From the NCBI GenBank assembly GCA_045648985.1, contig JAZROZ010000011.1:3237-67236 (forward strand): a stretch of 64,000 nucleotides of DNA, written 5' to 3'. The notes below the pieces were generated by a model, which saw nothing but the letters and a program-made list of their open reading frames with translations, did not search any database and was not told where the DNA came from. Both the position numbers and the translations under genes were made by a program. Below, in pieces: positions 54,598 to 62,205 of this stretch (positions are counted from its first letter, which is position 1; every line of letters starts with the position of its first letter). The stretch comes from SIG437 sp045648985 (GTDB lineage Bacteria > Bacillota > Clostridia > UBA1381 > UBA9506).

Positions 54598-55545
54598 TTA
54601 AAGCTCCAATCCTTCAGCCTCATCACAGCCAAGCATAATATTCATACACTGTACGGCAGCTCCTGATGCGCCTTTTCCAAGATTATCGTATCTTGCCATA
54701 ATGAGTATTCTGTCATCGTTACCTGCGACTAAGATTTCCATATTGTCTTTTCCTGAAAGGTGATTTGCTGAAAAGAAACCTGCTTCTTCTTCGTTACCAC
54801 CGAACGGAAGTACGGTAATCATCTTCTGGCAGTCATAGTATTCTTTCAAAGCCTTGCAAACGTCCTCTGCTGACATTTTCTTCTCAAGCATATTGGCGTA
54901 TAGTGGAAGTGAAACTGCCATACCGCTGTAGAAATCACCTACAACCGGCATAAAAATCGGAGGAGCTGAAATCTTTGGCACCGCCTGCATTTCAGGAAGA
55001 TGCTTATGTTTTTGAGCTAAAGCATATGTACGTGGAGCATCTAAAGCTGTAGTTCTTTCACCCGATTCATAATCAGCTATCATACTCTTTCCTCCGCCTG
55101 AATAACCTGTAAGCGAAGTACATACAAACGGATAATCAGGCTTTACAATTCCAAGCTTAACTAAAGGATACGCAATTACGTTAAATCCGCTTGCGTGACA
55201 ACCAGGAACGGCTACTCTTTTTGCAGTCTTCAAGCCATCACGATGCTCTTTTGAAAGCTCCGGAAAGCCATAAAGCCAATCGGGATTTGTTCTGTGTGCA
55301 GTTGACGCGTCTATTATTTTAACCTTAGCATCAGGCGAAATGTTTTGTACTGCACTTTTAGCTGCATCATCAGGAAGACATAAAAATGTTATATCCGAGC
55401 TTTCTGCGATGCGCTTTTTTTCATCTGCATCTTTTCTTAATTCTTCACTAATTGTTAAAAGCTCAATATCTTTTCTTTGCGAAAGTCTTTCTTTAAGTCT
55501 TAAGCCTGTTGTGCCTGCTCCGCCATCTATAAATACTTTATACAT
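54598..55545 (-). CDS. argC: N-acetyl-gamma-glutamyl-phosphate reductase (short type)
   Basis: NADPH-dependent reduction of N-acetylglutamyl phosphate. It has 315 residues, the short type 2 form. It shows the N-terminal IDGGAGTTGLRLKERL, the catalytic Cys in VAVPGCHASGFNV, and SLTGYSGGGKSMIADYE. It is 12 nt after argG and 14 nt before argJ. Confidence 0.95.
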   Translation of the reverse strand: MYKVFIDGGAGTTGLRLKERLSQRKDIELLTISEELRKDADEKKRIAESSDITFLCLPDDAAKSAVQNISPDAKVKIIDASTAHRTNPDWLYGFPELSKEHRDGLKTAKRVAVPGCHASGFNVIAYPLVKLGIVKPDYPFVCTSLTGYSGGGKSMIADYESGERTTALDAPRTYALAQKHKHLPEMQAVPKISAPPIFMPVVGDFYSGMAVSLPLYANMLEKKMSAEDVCKALKEYYDCQKMITVLPFGGNEEEAGFFSANHLSGKDNMEILVAGNDDRILIMARYDNLGKGASGAAVQCMNIMLGCDEAEGLEL

Positions 55546-55557
55546 GTTTAACTCCTG

Positions 55558-56772
55558 TTATTTTCTCTTTTTGTCGGCCATAGCCTTAACCTGAATCGGA
55601 AGACCGAAGAGGTTGATAAAGCCGCCTGCATCGTTTTGGTTATATACATTATCTTCGTCAAATGTTGCGATTTCTTCGTTGTATAATGAGTATGGACTTG
55701 TTACACCTGCATTAATGATGTTTCCTTTATAAATCTTAAGCTTAACATCACCTGTAACTGTTTCCTGTGTTGAATCAACGAAAGCTGAAAGCGCTTCACG
55801 AAGAGGAGTGTACCACTGACCGTTATATACTAAATCTGCAAACTTAATTGCAATCTGTTGTTTGTAGTGCTGTGTATCTTTGTCTAAACAAATTGTTTCT
55901 AAAACTTCGTGTGCATGATAAAGGATTGTTCCGCCCGGTGTTTCGTAAACGCCACGTGATTTCATACCAACAAGACGGTTTTCAACGAGGTCAGCAAGGC
56001 CAACGCCGTTTGCACCACCGATTTCGTTAAGTTTTCTGATTAAAGTTACACCATCCATCTTTTCGCCGTCTAAAGCTACAGGAATACCCTTTTCAAATGA
56101 GATTGTAACATATGTAGCCTTGTCTGGAGCTTTTTCAGGAGAAACAGAAAGCTCTAATATTTTATCATAATCAGGCTCGTTTGCAGGATCCTCTAGGTCT
56201 AAGCCCTCGTGTGACAAGTGCCAGAGATTCATATCTTTAGAATAGTTTGTTTCTCTTGTAATTTTTAAAGAAATATTTCTTTCTTCTGCATATGCAATTT
56301 CTTCTTCACGGCTCTTTATATCCCAGATTCTCCATGGAGCAATAATATCCATCTGCGGAGCAAAAGCTTTTATTGTAAGCTCAAATCTAACCTGGTCGTT
56401 ACCTTTACCTGTGCAGCCGTGGCAGATAGCATCTGCGCCCTCTTTTTCTGCAATCTCAACCATTCTCTTTGCGATGATAGGACGGGCAAAGCTTGTTCCG
56501 AGCAAGTATCTGTTTTCATAAACTGCTCCCGCCTGCATTGTCGGGAAAATGAATTCATTAACGAATTCCTGCTTCAAATCTTCGATATATATTTTAGAAG
56601 CGCCTGTCTTTATTGCTTTTTCTTCTAAGCCTTCAAGCTCTGCATCCTGACCTACGTCAGCTGCAACGGCAATAACTTCGCAACCATAGCTTTCCTTAAG
56701 CCACGGAATTATGATTGATGTATCAAGACCTCCTGAGTATGCAAGTACCACCTTATTAAACTTCTTTTTCAT
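55558..56772 (-). CDS. argG: Argininosuccinate synthase
   Basis: Joins citrulline and aspartate with ATP. It has 404 residues. The PP-loop VVLAYSGGLDTSIIIPWL is at the N-terminus, with CHGCTGKGNDQVRFE, and ENRLVGMKSRGVYETPGG typical of ArgG. The start is the ATG at 56772 after AAAAGGAGACG; the ATG at 56805 lies upstream in the promoter/ARG-box region and is not plausible. First gene of the arginine operon; argH is not in the window. Confidence 0.97.
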   Translation of the reverse strand: MKKKFNKVVLAYSGGLDTSIIIPWLKESYGCEVIAVAADVGQDAELEGLEEKAIKTGASKIYIEDLKQEFVNEFIFPTMQAGAVYENRYLLGTSFARPIIAKRMVEIAEKEGADAICHGCTGKGNDQVRFELTIKAFAPQMDIIAPWRIWDIKSREEEIAYAEERNISLKITRETNYSKDMNLWHLSHEGLDLEDPANEPDYDKILELSVSPEKAPDKATYVTISFEKGIPVALDGEKMDGVTLIRKLNEIGGANGVGLADLVENRLVGMKSRGVYETPGGTILYHAHEVLETICLDKDTQHYKQQIAIKFADLVYNGQWYTPLREALSAFVDSTQETVTGDVKLKIYKGNIINAGVTSPYSLYNEEIATFDEDNVYNQNDAGGFINLFGLPIQVKAMADKKRK

Positions 56773-56788
56773 TTCAAATCGTCTCCTT

Positions 56789-56806
56789 TTTGTATTTTTA
56801 TACATA
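56789..56806. promoter_or_regulatory. ARG box 1 (ArgR/AhrC operator)
   Basis: TTTGTATTTTTATACATA fits the ARG-box pattern TNTGNATWWWWATNCANA and lies just downstream of the -10 box and upstream of the argG ribosome binding site, where a bound repressor would block transcription. Confidence 0.75.
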
Positions 56807-56807
56807 C

Positions 56808-56835
56808 ATTATACACCAATATGCATAAATGTCAA
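56808..56835 (-). promoter_or_regulatory. Sigma-A promoter of the arginine operon
   Basis: TTGACA at 56830-56835 and TATAAT at 56808-56813 on the minus strand with a 16-nt spacer. The spacer contains a TATGCATA palindrome that may be a further half-site. ARG boxes flank both sides. Confidence 0.85.
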
Positions 56836-56841
56836 GTGTTT

Positions 56842-56859
56842 TTTGTATTTTTATGCAAA
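56842..56859. promoter_or_regulatory. ARG box 2 (ArgR/AhrC operator)
   Basis: TTTGTATTTTTATGCAAA, near-perfectly symmetric, lies immediately upstream of the -35 box. With box 1 it would let a hexameric ArgR bridge the promoter. Confidence 0.72.
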
Positions 56860-57035
56860 AAAATATGCATTCGGGACCCTGTGTGAATGCACATATGATT
56901 ATTAAATATACAATTACTCACAAAATCCTAAAAAACTTCTTTATATATTCTAACAGATTTTCTCCAATTAATCAACAGTTTTTTTACCTTAATATATTGT
57001 TTTTATAAAAATTTTTTATTAAAATCATACAATGC

Positions 57036-57073
57036 AAAGGAGTCTCGGATAAAACCTATCCAAGACTCCTTTT
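57036..57073 (-). terminator. Rho-independent terminator after the Cys-rich minigene
   Basis: A 16-bp stem with one mismatch (AAAGGAGTCT... with ...AGACTCCTTT). It lies 15 nt after the stop of the gene at 57089-57253 and isolates it from the arginine promoter. Confidence 0.82.
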
Positions 57074-57088
57074 AACAAGCCTATAAAA

Positions 57089-57253
57089 TTATTTCAAACG
57101 GAATGATTCACAGTCTGTGCACTCTACTACTGTCGGATTTGTCTCGTGTGTGCCGACTGATATGCAATCGAGACTGCAGTAGTTCTGTTCTCCACAATGG
57201 TGCATACATTGCTGCACGCTGCAGGCAATTGAATGATTAGCTTTATTTGCCAC
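57089..57253 (-). CDS. Small Cys-rich DUF1540-like protein
   Basis: 54 residues starting at GTG (GAGGGAAG upstream): MANKANHSIACSVQQCMHHC, then GEQNYCSLDCISVG, and ending VECTDCESFRLK. The spaced cysteines (eight in all) match the DUF1540 metal-binding-like family of spore-forming Clostridia, whose role is unknown. It is framed by a strong terminator and a possible sigma-G promoter, so it is a transcription unit of its own. Confidence 0.82.
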   Translation of the reverse strand: MANKANHSIACSVQQCMHHCGEQNYCSLDCISVGTHETNPTVVECTDCESFRLK

Positions 57254-57315
57254 TTTGCTTCCCTCTTTCGTTTTTATTTAGTAGGAGTAAATACTGCGGC
57301 TTTTCCGCATACATC

Positions 57316-57345
57316 TATTTTGTTCTTTAAAACCGATTTTATTCA
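57316..57345 (-). promoter_or_regulatory. Possible sigma-G promoter of the Cys-rich minigene
   Basis: TGAATA at 57340-57345 and CAAAATA at 57316-57322 on the minus strand with a 17-nt spacer resemble the forespore sigma-G consensus (TGAATA, CATACTA; 5 of 7 in the -10). It starts just after the cysteine-desulfurase-like gene. Confidence 0.35.
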
Positions 57346-57346
57346 T

Positions 57347-58492
57347 TCAGTTAAACCCTTGCACCGCAATCCTGTTTAATGCAAGAATCGCTTTGTCTAT
57401 TTCCTGTTTCGTATTGTAAAGTCCAAAGCTGAATCTTACAGTTCCTCTGTCTATGGTGTTTAGCGTTCTGTGGGCAGACGGCGCACAATGAAGCCCGCTC
57501 CTTACACAAATAGCATAATCTGTGCTTAATCTGTCTGCTACTATATTGGCATCATAATCCTTAATATTAACAGATACGACACCTGTTCGGTTTTTAGCAT
57601 CCTCTGTTCCGTAAACTATAATACCTGAAATATTTTTTACTTCACTCACAAAATAGTCAGAAAGCCATTGTTCGTGCTCTAAAATTTCTGCTCTTCCAAT
57701 TTTTTGTACAAATTTTACGCCTTCTGAAAGTGATGAAATTGCAGGCATATTTTGTGTGCCACATTCAAACTTATCGGGCATAATATCGGGGTGATAAAGA
57801 TTTTCTGACATAGAGCCTGTTCCGCCCTCTATAAGCGGTTTAATCTCTAAGCCATCCCTTACATAAAGACATCCTGTACCCTGAGCACCCATTAAGCTCT
57901 TATGTCCTGAAAAAGCAAGCATATCTGCCATATTGCCATCAAGCTCTAAAAGACCTGCACTTTGTGCGGCATCCACCATAAAAATGATACCTCTTTCTTT
58001 AGCAAGCTTCCCCGCCGCATTAATATCATAAATGTTTCCGCATACATTTGATGCGTGGGTCATAACTAAAAGCTTTGTTTTGTATCGCATAGCCTTTTTT
58101 ATATCATCTATAGAAATCTCGCCTTTTTCATTTGCCAAAACCTGAGTATATTCAATTATCCCCTGCCTTTTAAGCTCGGCAAGCGGACGCAAAACAGAAT
58201 TGTGCTCCATAGAAGTCGTCACAACATGGTCGCCGCGTAAAAGTAATCCCTTTATACCTGTATTTAACGCATAGGTTGCATTTTGAAAAAAAGCAAGCCT
58301 TTCAGGATTTTCAATTCCGAAAAAATCACAAAGTAAAGAGCGGGTTTCGTTTATTATTTCTCCCGCTTTAATCGAAAGACTGTGACCGCCTCGTCCTGCA
58401 TTTGCACCATAATTTATCATATTTTCATAAATTGCCCTGTAAACATCCGAAGGCTTTTTATAGGTTGTTGCCGCATTATCAAAATATATCAT
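57347..58492 (-). CDS. Cysteine desulfurase family protein (class V aminotransferase)
   Basis: PLP enzyme that releases sulfur from cysteine; 381 residues. Visible are MIYFDNAATTYKKPSDV, THASNVCGNIYDI, the PLP lysine in LAFSGHKSLMGAQGTGCLY, and the persulfide Cys in VRSGLHCAPSAH. The Cys loop is of the short SufS/CsdA-like type. No IscU, SufU or ThiI gene is nearby, so the sulfur acceptor is unknown. It has its own promoter and points away from the three small genes. Confidence 0.92.
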   Translation of the reverse strand: MIYFDNAATTYKKPSDVYRAIYENMINYGANAGRGGHSLSIKAGEIINETRSLLCDFFGIENPERLAFFQNATYALNTGIKGLLLRGDHVVTTSMEHNSVLRPLAELKRQGIIEYTQVLANEKGEISIDDIKKAMRYKTKLLVMTHASNVCGNIYDINAAGKLAKERGIIFMVDAAQSAGLLELDGNMADMLAFSGHKSLMGAQGTGCLYVRDGLEIKPLIEGGTGSMSENLYHPDIMPDKFECGTQNMPAISSLSEGVKFVQKIGRAEILEHEQWLSDYFVSEVKNISGIIVYGTEDAKNRTGVVSVNIKDYDANIVADRLSTDYAICVRSGLHCAPSAHRTLNTIDRGTVRFSFGLYNTKQEIDKAILALNRIAVQGFN

Positions 58493-58524
58493 TCATATTC
58501 TTCCTTTTTTTGCGGTATATAATC

Positions 58525-58553
58525 AGTATATTCAAAATAAAAAATTATGTTAA
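58525..58553 (-). promoter_or_regulatory. Promoter of the cysteine-desulfurase-like gene
   Basis: TTAACA at 58548-58553 and TATACT at 58525-58530 on the minus strand with a 17-nt spacer, 33 nt upstream of the start codon. Confidence 0.65.
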
Positions 58554-58621
58554 TTATGTAATTTATTTTTGCGATTTGAATATATTGATAATGATATCAT
58601 TTTTAAAAAGGAGTACTTTTT

Positions 58622-58876
58622 ATGTTTGACAATAAAATTAAGAAAAAGCTTGAAAAACTGCTCTCAGATATTGACCCCAAAAAACTTGCCGAACTGACAG
58701 AAATGATAAAATCAGGCGAAAGCTTAGAGAAAAATATTGATTTTGAAAAAGCATCTAAGGTTTTAAAATCCTTGAATTTAGAAAATGAAATTACCCCCGA
58801 TATGTTAACCGAGGGACTTAATAAGCTCAGAGAAAACCCTGATATTTTATCAGGACTCGGCAAAAAGAAAGAATAG
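58622..58876 (+). CDS. Small hypothetical protein, helical
   Basis: 84 residues, family not recognised. Highly charged, predicted helical, Lys- and Leu-rich (KKKLEKLLSDIDPKKLAELT, DMLTEGLNKLRENPD), no cysteines, no membrane segment. The ATG follows AAAAAGGAG with good spacing. It is the first of three small co-oriented genes. A 12-bp palindrome (AATGATATCATT) lies about 20 nt upstream of the start. Confidence 0.75.
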   Translation: MFDNKIKKKLEKLLSDIDPKKLAELTEMIKSGESLEKNIDFEKASKVLKSLNLENEITPDMLTEGLNKLRENPDILSGLGKKKE

Positions 58877-58903
58877 TCAGTAACTTAGAAGAGGTGTTTA
58901 CTT

Positions 58904-59266
58904 ATGGATGATGAAAAAAGTAAATTAATTGATGCGTTGGCCAGCGCAATATCGAGCAGTCCGCAGACAGAAGCTCTTTTTAATGCACTTGTTCCCGATG
59001 AAGAAACAGACAAGGAAGAAAAGGCGTCAAAAAGCAAAAATGACGGCAGCTCTTTAGATCTTTCAATTCTTTTAAAACTCAGTCAGATGATGTCAGGCTT
59101 AAAGCACACAGAGGATGACGACAGAAGCAGACTGCTTTGGGCAATCAAACCCTTTTTGAGCGAGGATAAAAGAGATGCTGTCGATTCTGCAATTAAGCTT
59201 TTAAAACTAACCTCTCTTTTAAAGCTTGCACGTGAGCTTGATTTGTTTAAAGATTTTAAATTATAG
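58904..59266 (+). CDS. Small hypothetical protein, helical
   Basis: 120 residues, family not recognised. An acidic N-terminal half with a Lys/Glu/Ser-rich linker (ETDKEEKASKSKNDG) precedes a helical Leu-rich part (ILLKLSQMMSGL, RLLWAIKPFLSEDKRDAVD, KLLKLTSLLKLARELDLF). The start follows AGAGGTGTTTACTT. It lies 27 nt after the previous gene and 11 nt before the next, indicating one operon. Confidence 0.77.
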   Translation: MDDEKSKLIDALASAISSSPQTEALFNALVPDEETDKEEKASKSKNDGSSLDLSILLKLSQMMSGLKHTEDDDRSRLLWAIKPFLSEDKRDAVDSAIKLLKLTSLLKLARELDLFKDFKL

Positions 59267-59277
59267 GTGTGATAGAT

Positions 59278-59571
59278 ATGGAAACAAACTACTATAACAG
59301 AAGTAACAACTTTTCTGCCCCAATAAAAAAAGAGCCAAAACCTTATATGCCAAACCCTGTACAAACGGAAAAAGAACATATCGAAAGAAAGCTGGCAGAG
59401 CCTTGCAGGGAAGAACCAAAAAAAGAACATAAAGGAATCTTAAGCGGCTTTCAAAATGATGACCTGCTCATTTTAGGGCTGATTTTTCTGCTTATAAACG
59501 AATCAAACGAAGACACTTTACTTATTTTAGCACTAGGCTATCTGTTTTTATCTTCACATACAAAGAAATAA
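59278..59571 (+). CDS. Small hypothetical protein with hydrophobic C-terminus
   Basis: 97 residues, family not recognised. The polar Asn/Tyr-, Pro-, Lys- and Glu-rich N-terminal 60 residues (NYYNRSNNFSAPIKKEPKPY) precede two short hydrophobic segments (DDLLILGLIFLLI and DTLLILALGYLFLSS) that may form a hairpin in a membrane. The ATG at 59278 follows AGGTGTGATAGAT; the GTG at 59269 is too close to that site. It ends at a bidirectional terminator. I recall similarly built small proteins in other Clostridia, but no function. Confidence 0.75.
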   Translation: METNYYNRSNNFSAPIKKEPKPYMPNPVQTEKEHIERKLAEPCREEPKKEHKGILSGFQNDDLLILGLIFLLINESNEDTLLILALGYLFLSSHTKK

Positions 59572-59576
59572 ACAGG

Positions 59577-59609
59577 AAAATGGCTCGCAAAATTTAGCAA
59601 GCCATTTTT
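59577..59609. terminator. Bidirectional rho-independent terminator
   Basis: AAAATGGCT with AGCCATTTTT plus inner GC pairs, between the convergent small-gene operon and the CLC fusion gene. Confidence 0.85.
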
Positions 59610-59611
59610 GT

Positions 59612-62149
59612 TTATTCTTCTATCATATCACGTAATCTTAAAAGTGTTAATCTTCTTCTCATATATGGCGAATATTTGAAACAGTTATCAAATAGCTCCT
59701 GACTTTTTCCAATATCAGAAATTGTAATCTTGCATCCTGCCATTTCCATCGCCTTTTTACATTCTTCATATGACGGAACACTTTTTATGATTTTTACAAT
59801 CTCACCCCAGGATTGTTTTAGCTTATCAGGACACACTGAATCTGTGATTGTATCAGGAGTATTAAGATTTTTGACATCTTCTGCCATTGAGCCATAAAAC
59901 TCGTAAATATCATCCCAATCGAGATTTTCCTTATAAGTATTTATCTCTTCTTTTTGGGTAAGTCCGTTGTAAAACTTCAGTGTTTCCAAAGTAGATACGC
60001 CAACGTCATCTCCGTGAAAATTCGGGATTATGTTATCACGAAGCTCAACACATTCTATAAGATGTGCTACGATATGCTCTGCTCCGCTTGCAGGACGCGA
60101 ATTCTGAGCAAAGCTCATACCGATTCCCGTTTTTAATAGCGCCTCAAATATTTTTCCTGCCGTGCGCTCGTCATTTAAAGTAACGCTTCCTGCCATCTGC
60201 ATCAGTTCATCAACTGCATCACGCGTAAGAGCTGCAATTCTTTCACAGTAGTATTCCCCTGTTAAAAGTGCAGAAACCTGCCAGTCAATAAGACCTACGT
60301 ATTTTGCAATCATATCTCCAAAGCCTGCCGATTTAAGCTCATTTGGAGCATTAGCTAAAATCTTTGTATCACCTATAATAACCTCAGGACTTTTAGCAGG
60401 GTATGTCAACTTAAACGGACCATCTACAATCGGTGCGCAGTAAGATGCAAACCCATCCATCGACGGAGCTGTTGCAAAAATACAAAGAAGTTTATCCTGA
60501 TTTGCCGCTGCCAAGCGACAAGTATCATTAACCGAGCCTGTACCGACAGACAAAACGGAAATATCTTTTCCTGCAATCAATGCTTCTATCTCTTTTACTC
60601 TTTCCATTGTTGCAATACGCAAATCTTCATATGTTTTGTATTCTATGTTAAAGCCATCAAGACTCTCTTTGATACCCTCTGCTGCTTTAATTGTGTTTTC
60701 ATCTGCAACAAGCAAAAGATTTTTTGAAAAATTATTCTTTCTTAAGATTTCTCCAACATTACGGACTAAACCTGAACCAATCTGAATATCCTTTATCGTC
60801 GTATCGTGCTTTTTACCGCAAGAGCATCCTGCCTTGAAAGACTCAATAATACTTAAAATCTCTGACATTTCCCCATCTTCCTTTAAATCTTCTTTTTTCA
60901 CATTCTCTTCAATGAACTTGTCTGCTATTTTAGAATATATATTTGTCTGGTTTTCATAAAGGCTGAATCTGCCTGACATCATATAACTTACACTGCAAGC
61001 TAAAGCAAAAAGCAGCATTCCGTCTGCACCAAAAACTTCTAAAGAAAGCATAACAGATGCTAAAGGACTGTTTACAGCACCGCAGAAAACAGTTACAAAT
61101 CCGATTGCCGCACCAAAGCCTGCATCAAGTCCCAAAAGTGAGCCTATCATGCATCCAAACGTTGAGCCAACGAAAAACGCAGGCACGATTTCTCCTCCTT
61201 TAAAGCCTGCTGAAATGGTGATTGCCGTAAATATAATTTTCAACAAAAAAGCCTCAGGTCGCGCGCTACCACCTATCGCCCGTGTGATTATATCCATTCC
61301 TGCGCCGTTATAATCCGTTGTTCTTAAAACTAATGTCAAAAGAACGATTACCGCTCCTCCAACCGCCGCGCGAATATAACTGTTTGGAAGAAGCTTTTTT
61401 GTGAAATGTTCGCATTTTTTAATAGATACGCAAAAAAGTATGCTTACCAAAGCGCAAAGCATAGCTAAAGCTATAACCAAAACCACACTGTTTAAGGCTA
61501 TATCAGGAATTGCTACACCGCTGAATCTTACAGGATGAAGCCCGAAAAGAAGTGCAATTTTAGATGCAACTATCGCAGAAAGCACGCAAGGAACTAACCC
61601 TGCATAACATTTAATACCAACAGAAACCACTTCCAGCGAGAATACTGCAGCAGTCAGCGGAGTTCCAAACAGAGCTGCAAACACCGCACTCATACCTGAC
61701 ATTACGATGATGTGTAAATCTTTTTTCCCCAGCCTGAAAAACTTTCCTACGTTATATCCAATACTTCCGCCAAGTTGGAGCGCAGCACCTTCTCTGCCTG
61801 CAGAGCCGCCCAGAAGATGTGTGATAATAGTGCTAACAAAAATAAGCGGAGCCATAATAGCAGGAACTTTATCATCGGTTTTGACTGCCTCAAACACACG
61901 GTTTGTATCAATCTTTCCAAATTTTTTAGATATTCCGTATAGAAAAGCAATTAAAATACCGCCAATCGGCAAAAGAAGAATTATCCAGTTGTTCTCTATG
62001 CGATATTCTGTTACAAAGTCAATGGCAATATGAAAAACACTGCCAATAACTCCGCTCACAGCACCAACGCACAGAGAAATCACTATCCACTTTAAAAGAG
62101 TTTTTATATATATAATTGATGCTTTTATATTTTCCCTTATTATATTCAT
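59612..62149 (-). CDS. Fusion: CLC-type anion/proton antiporter + glycerol-1-phosphate dehydrogenase (AraM/EgsA-like)
   Basis: 845 residues from the ATG at 62149 (GAAGGTG upstream; in-frame GTGs at 62158 and 62164 are less likely). Residues 1-405 are a CLC membrane domain: LGGSAGREGAALQLGG with the gating Glu120 and GFKGGEIVPAFF. The chloride motif GSGIP is absent; GKIDTNRV stands near 78-85, as in fluoride-type CLCs. After a charged linker (about 405-437), residues 438-845 match AraM: CSCGKKH, GTGSVND, APSMDGFAS, GFGDMIAK (Asp612), PASGAEH (His692) and NFHGDD (His712), the expected metal ligands. Met428 could be an internal start for a separate dehydrogenase. Confidence 0.93.
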   Translation of the reverse strand: MNIIRENIKASIIYIKTLLKWIVISLCVGAVSGVIGSVFHIAIDFVTEYRIENNWIILLLPIGGILIAFLYGISKKFGKIDTNRVFEAVKTDDKVPAIMAPLIFVSTIITHLLGGSAGREGAALQLGGSIGYNVGKFFRLGKKDLHIIVMSGMSAVFAALFGTPLTAAVFSLEVVSVGIKCYAGLVPCVLSAIVASKIALLFGLHPVRFSGVAIPDIALNSVVLVIALAMLCALVSILFCVSIKKCEHFTKKLLPNSYIRAAVGGAVIVLLTLVLRTTDYNGAGMDIITRAIGGSARPEAFLLKIIFTAITISAGFKGGEIVPAFFVGSTFGCMIGSLLGLDAGFGAAIGFVTVFCGAVNSPLASVMLSLEVFGADGMLLFALACSVSYMMSGRFSLYENQTNIYSKIADKFIEENVKKEDLKEDGEMSEILSIIESFKAGCSCGKKHDTTIKDIQIGSGLVRNVGEILRKNNFSKNLLLVADENTIKAAEGIKESLDGFNIEYKTYEDLRIATMERVKEIEALIAGKDISVLSVGTGSVNDTCRLAAANQDKLLCIFATAPSMDGFASYCAPIVDGPFKLTYPAKSPEVIIGDTKILANAPNELKSAGFGDMIAKYVGLIDWQVSALLTGEYYCERIAALTRDAVDELMQMAGSVTLNDERTAGKIFEALLKTGIGMSFAQNSRPASGAEHIVAHLIECVELRDNIIPNFHGDDVGVSTLETLKFYNGLTQKEEINTYKENLDWDDIYEFYGSMAEDVKNLNTPDTITDSVCPDKLKQSWGEIVKIIKSVPSYEECKKAMEMAGCKITISDIGKSQELFDNCFKYSPYMRRRLTLLRLRDMIEE

Positions 62150-62167
62150 AAGATACACCTTCACCCC

Positions 62168-62203
62168 AAAAAAGCCGAATGCTTTTTTGCATTCGGCTTT
62201 TTT
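62168..62203. terminator. Terminator between the antiporter and CLC-fusion genes
   Basis: A 15-bp perfect stem (AAAAAAGCCGAATGC with GCATTCGGCTTTTTT), 6-nt loop, directly after the antiporter stop. The fusion gene must rely on read-through or an internal promoter, since none is visible in the 20 nt that follow. Confidence 0.9.
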
Positions 62204-62205
62204 GA

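Noticed and set aside
62150..62205. Fluoride riboswitch for the CLC gene
   Set aside because: The gap holds only a terminator hairpin and the ribosome binding site; no riboswitch consensus is present.
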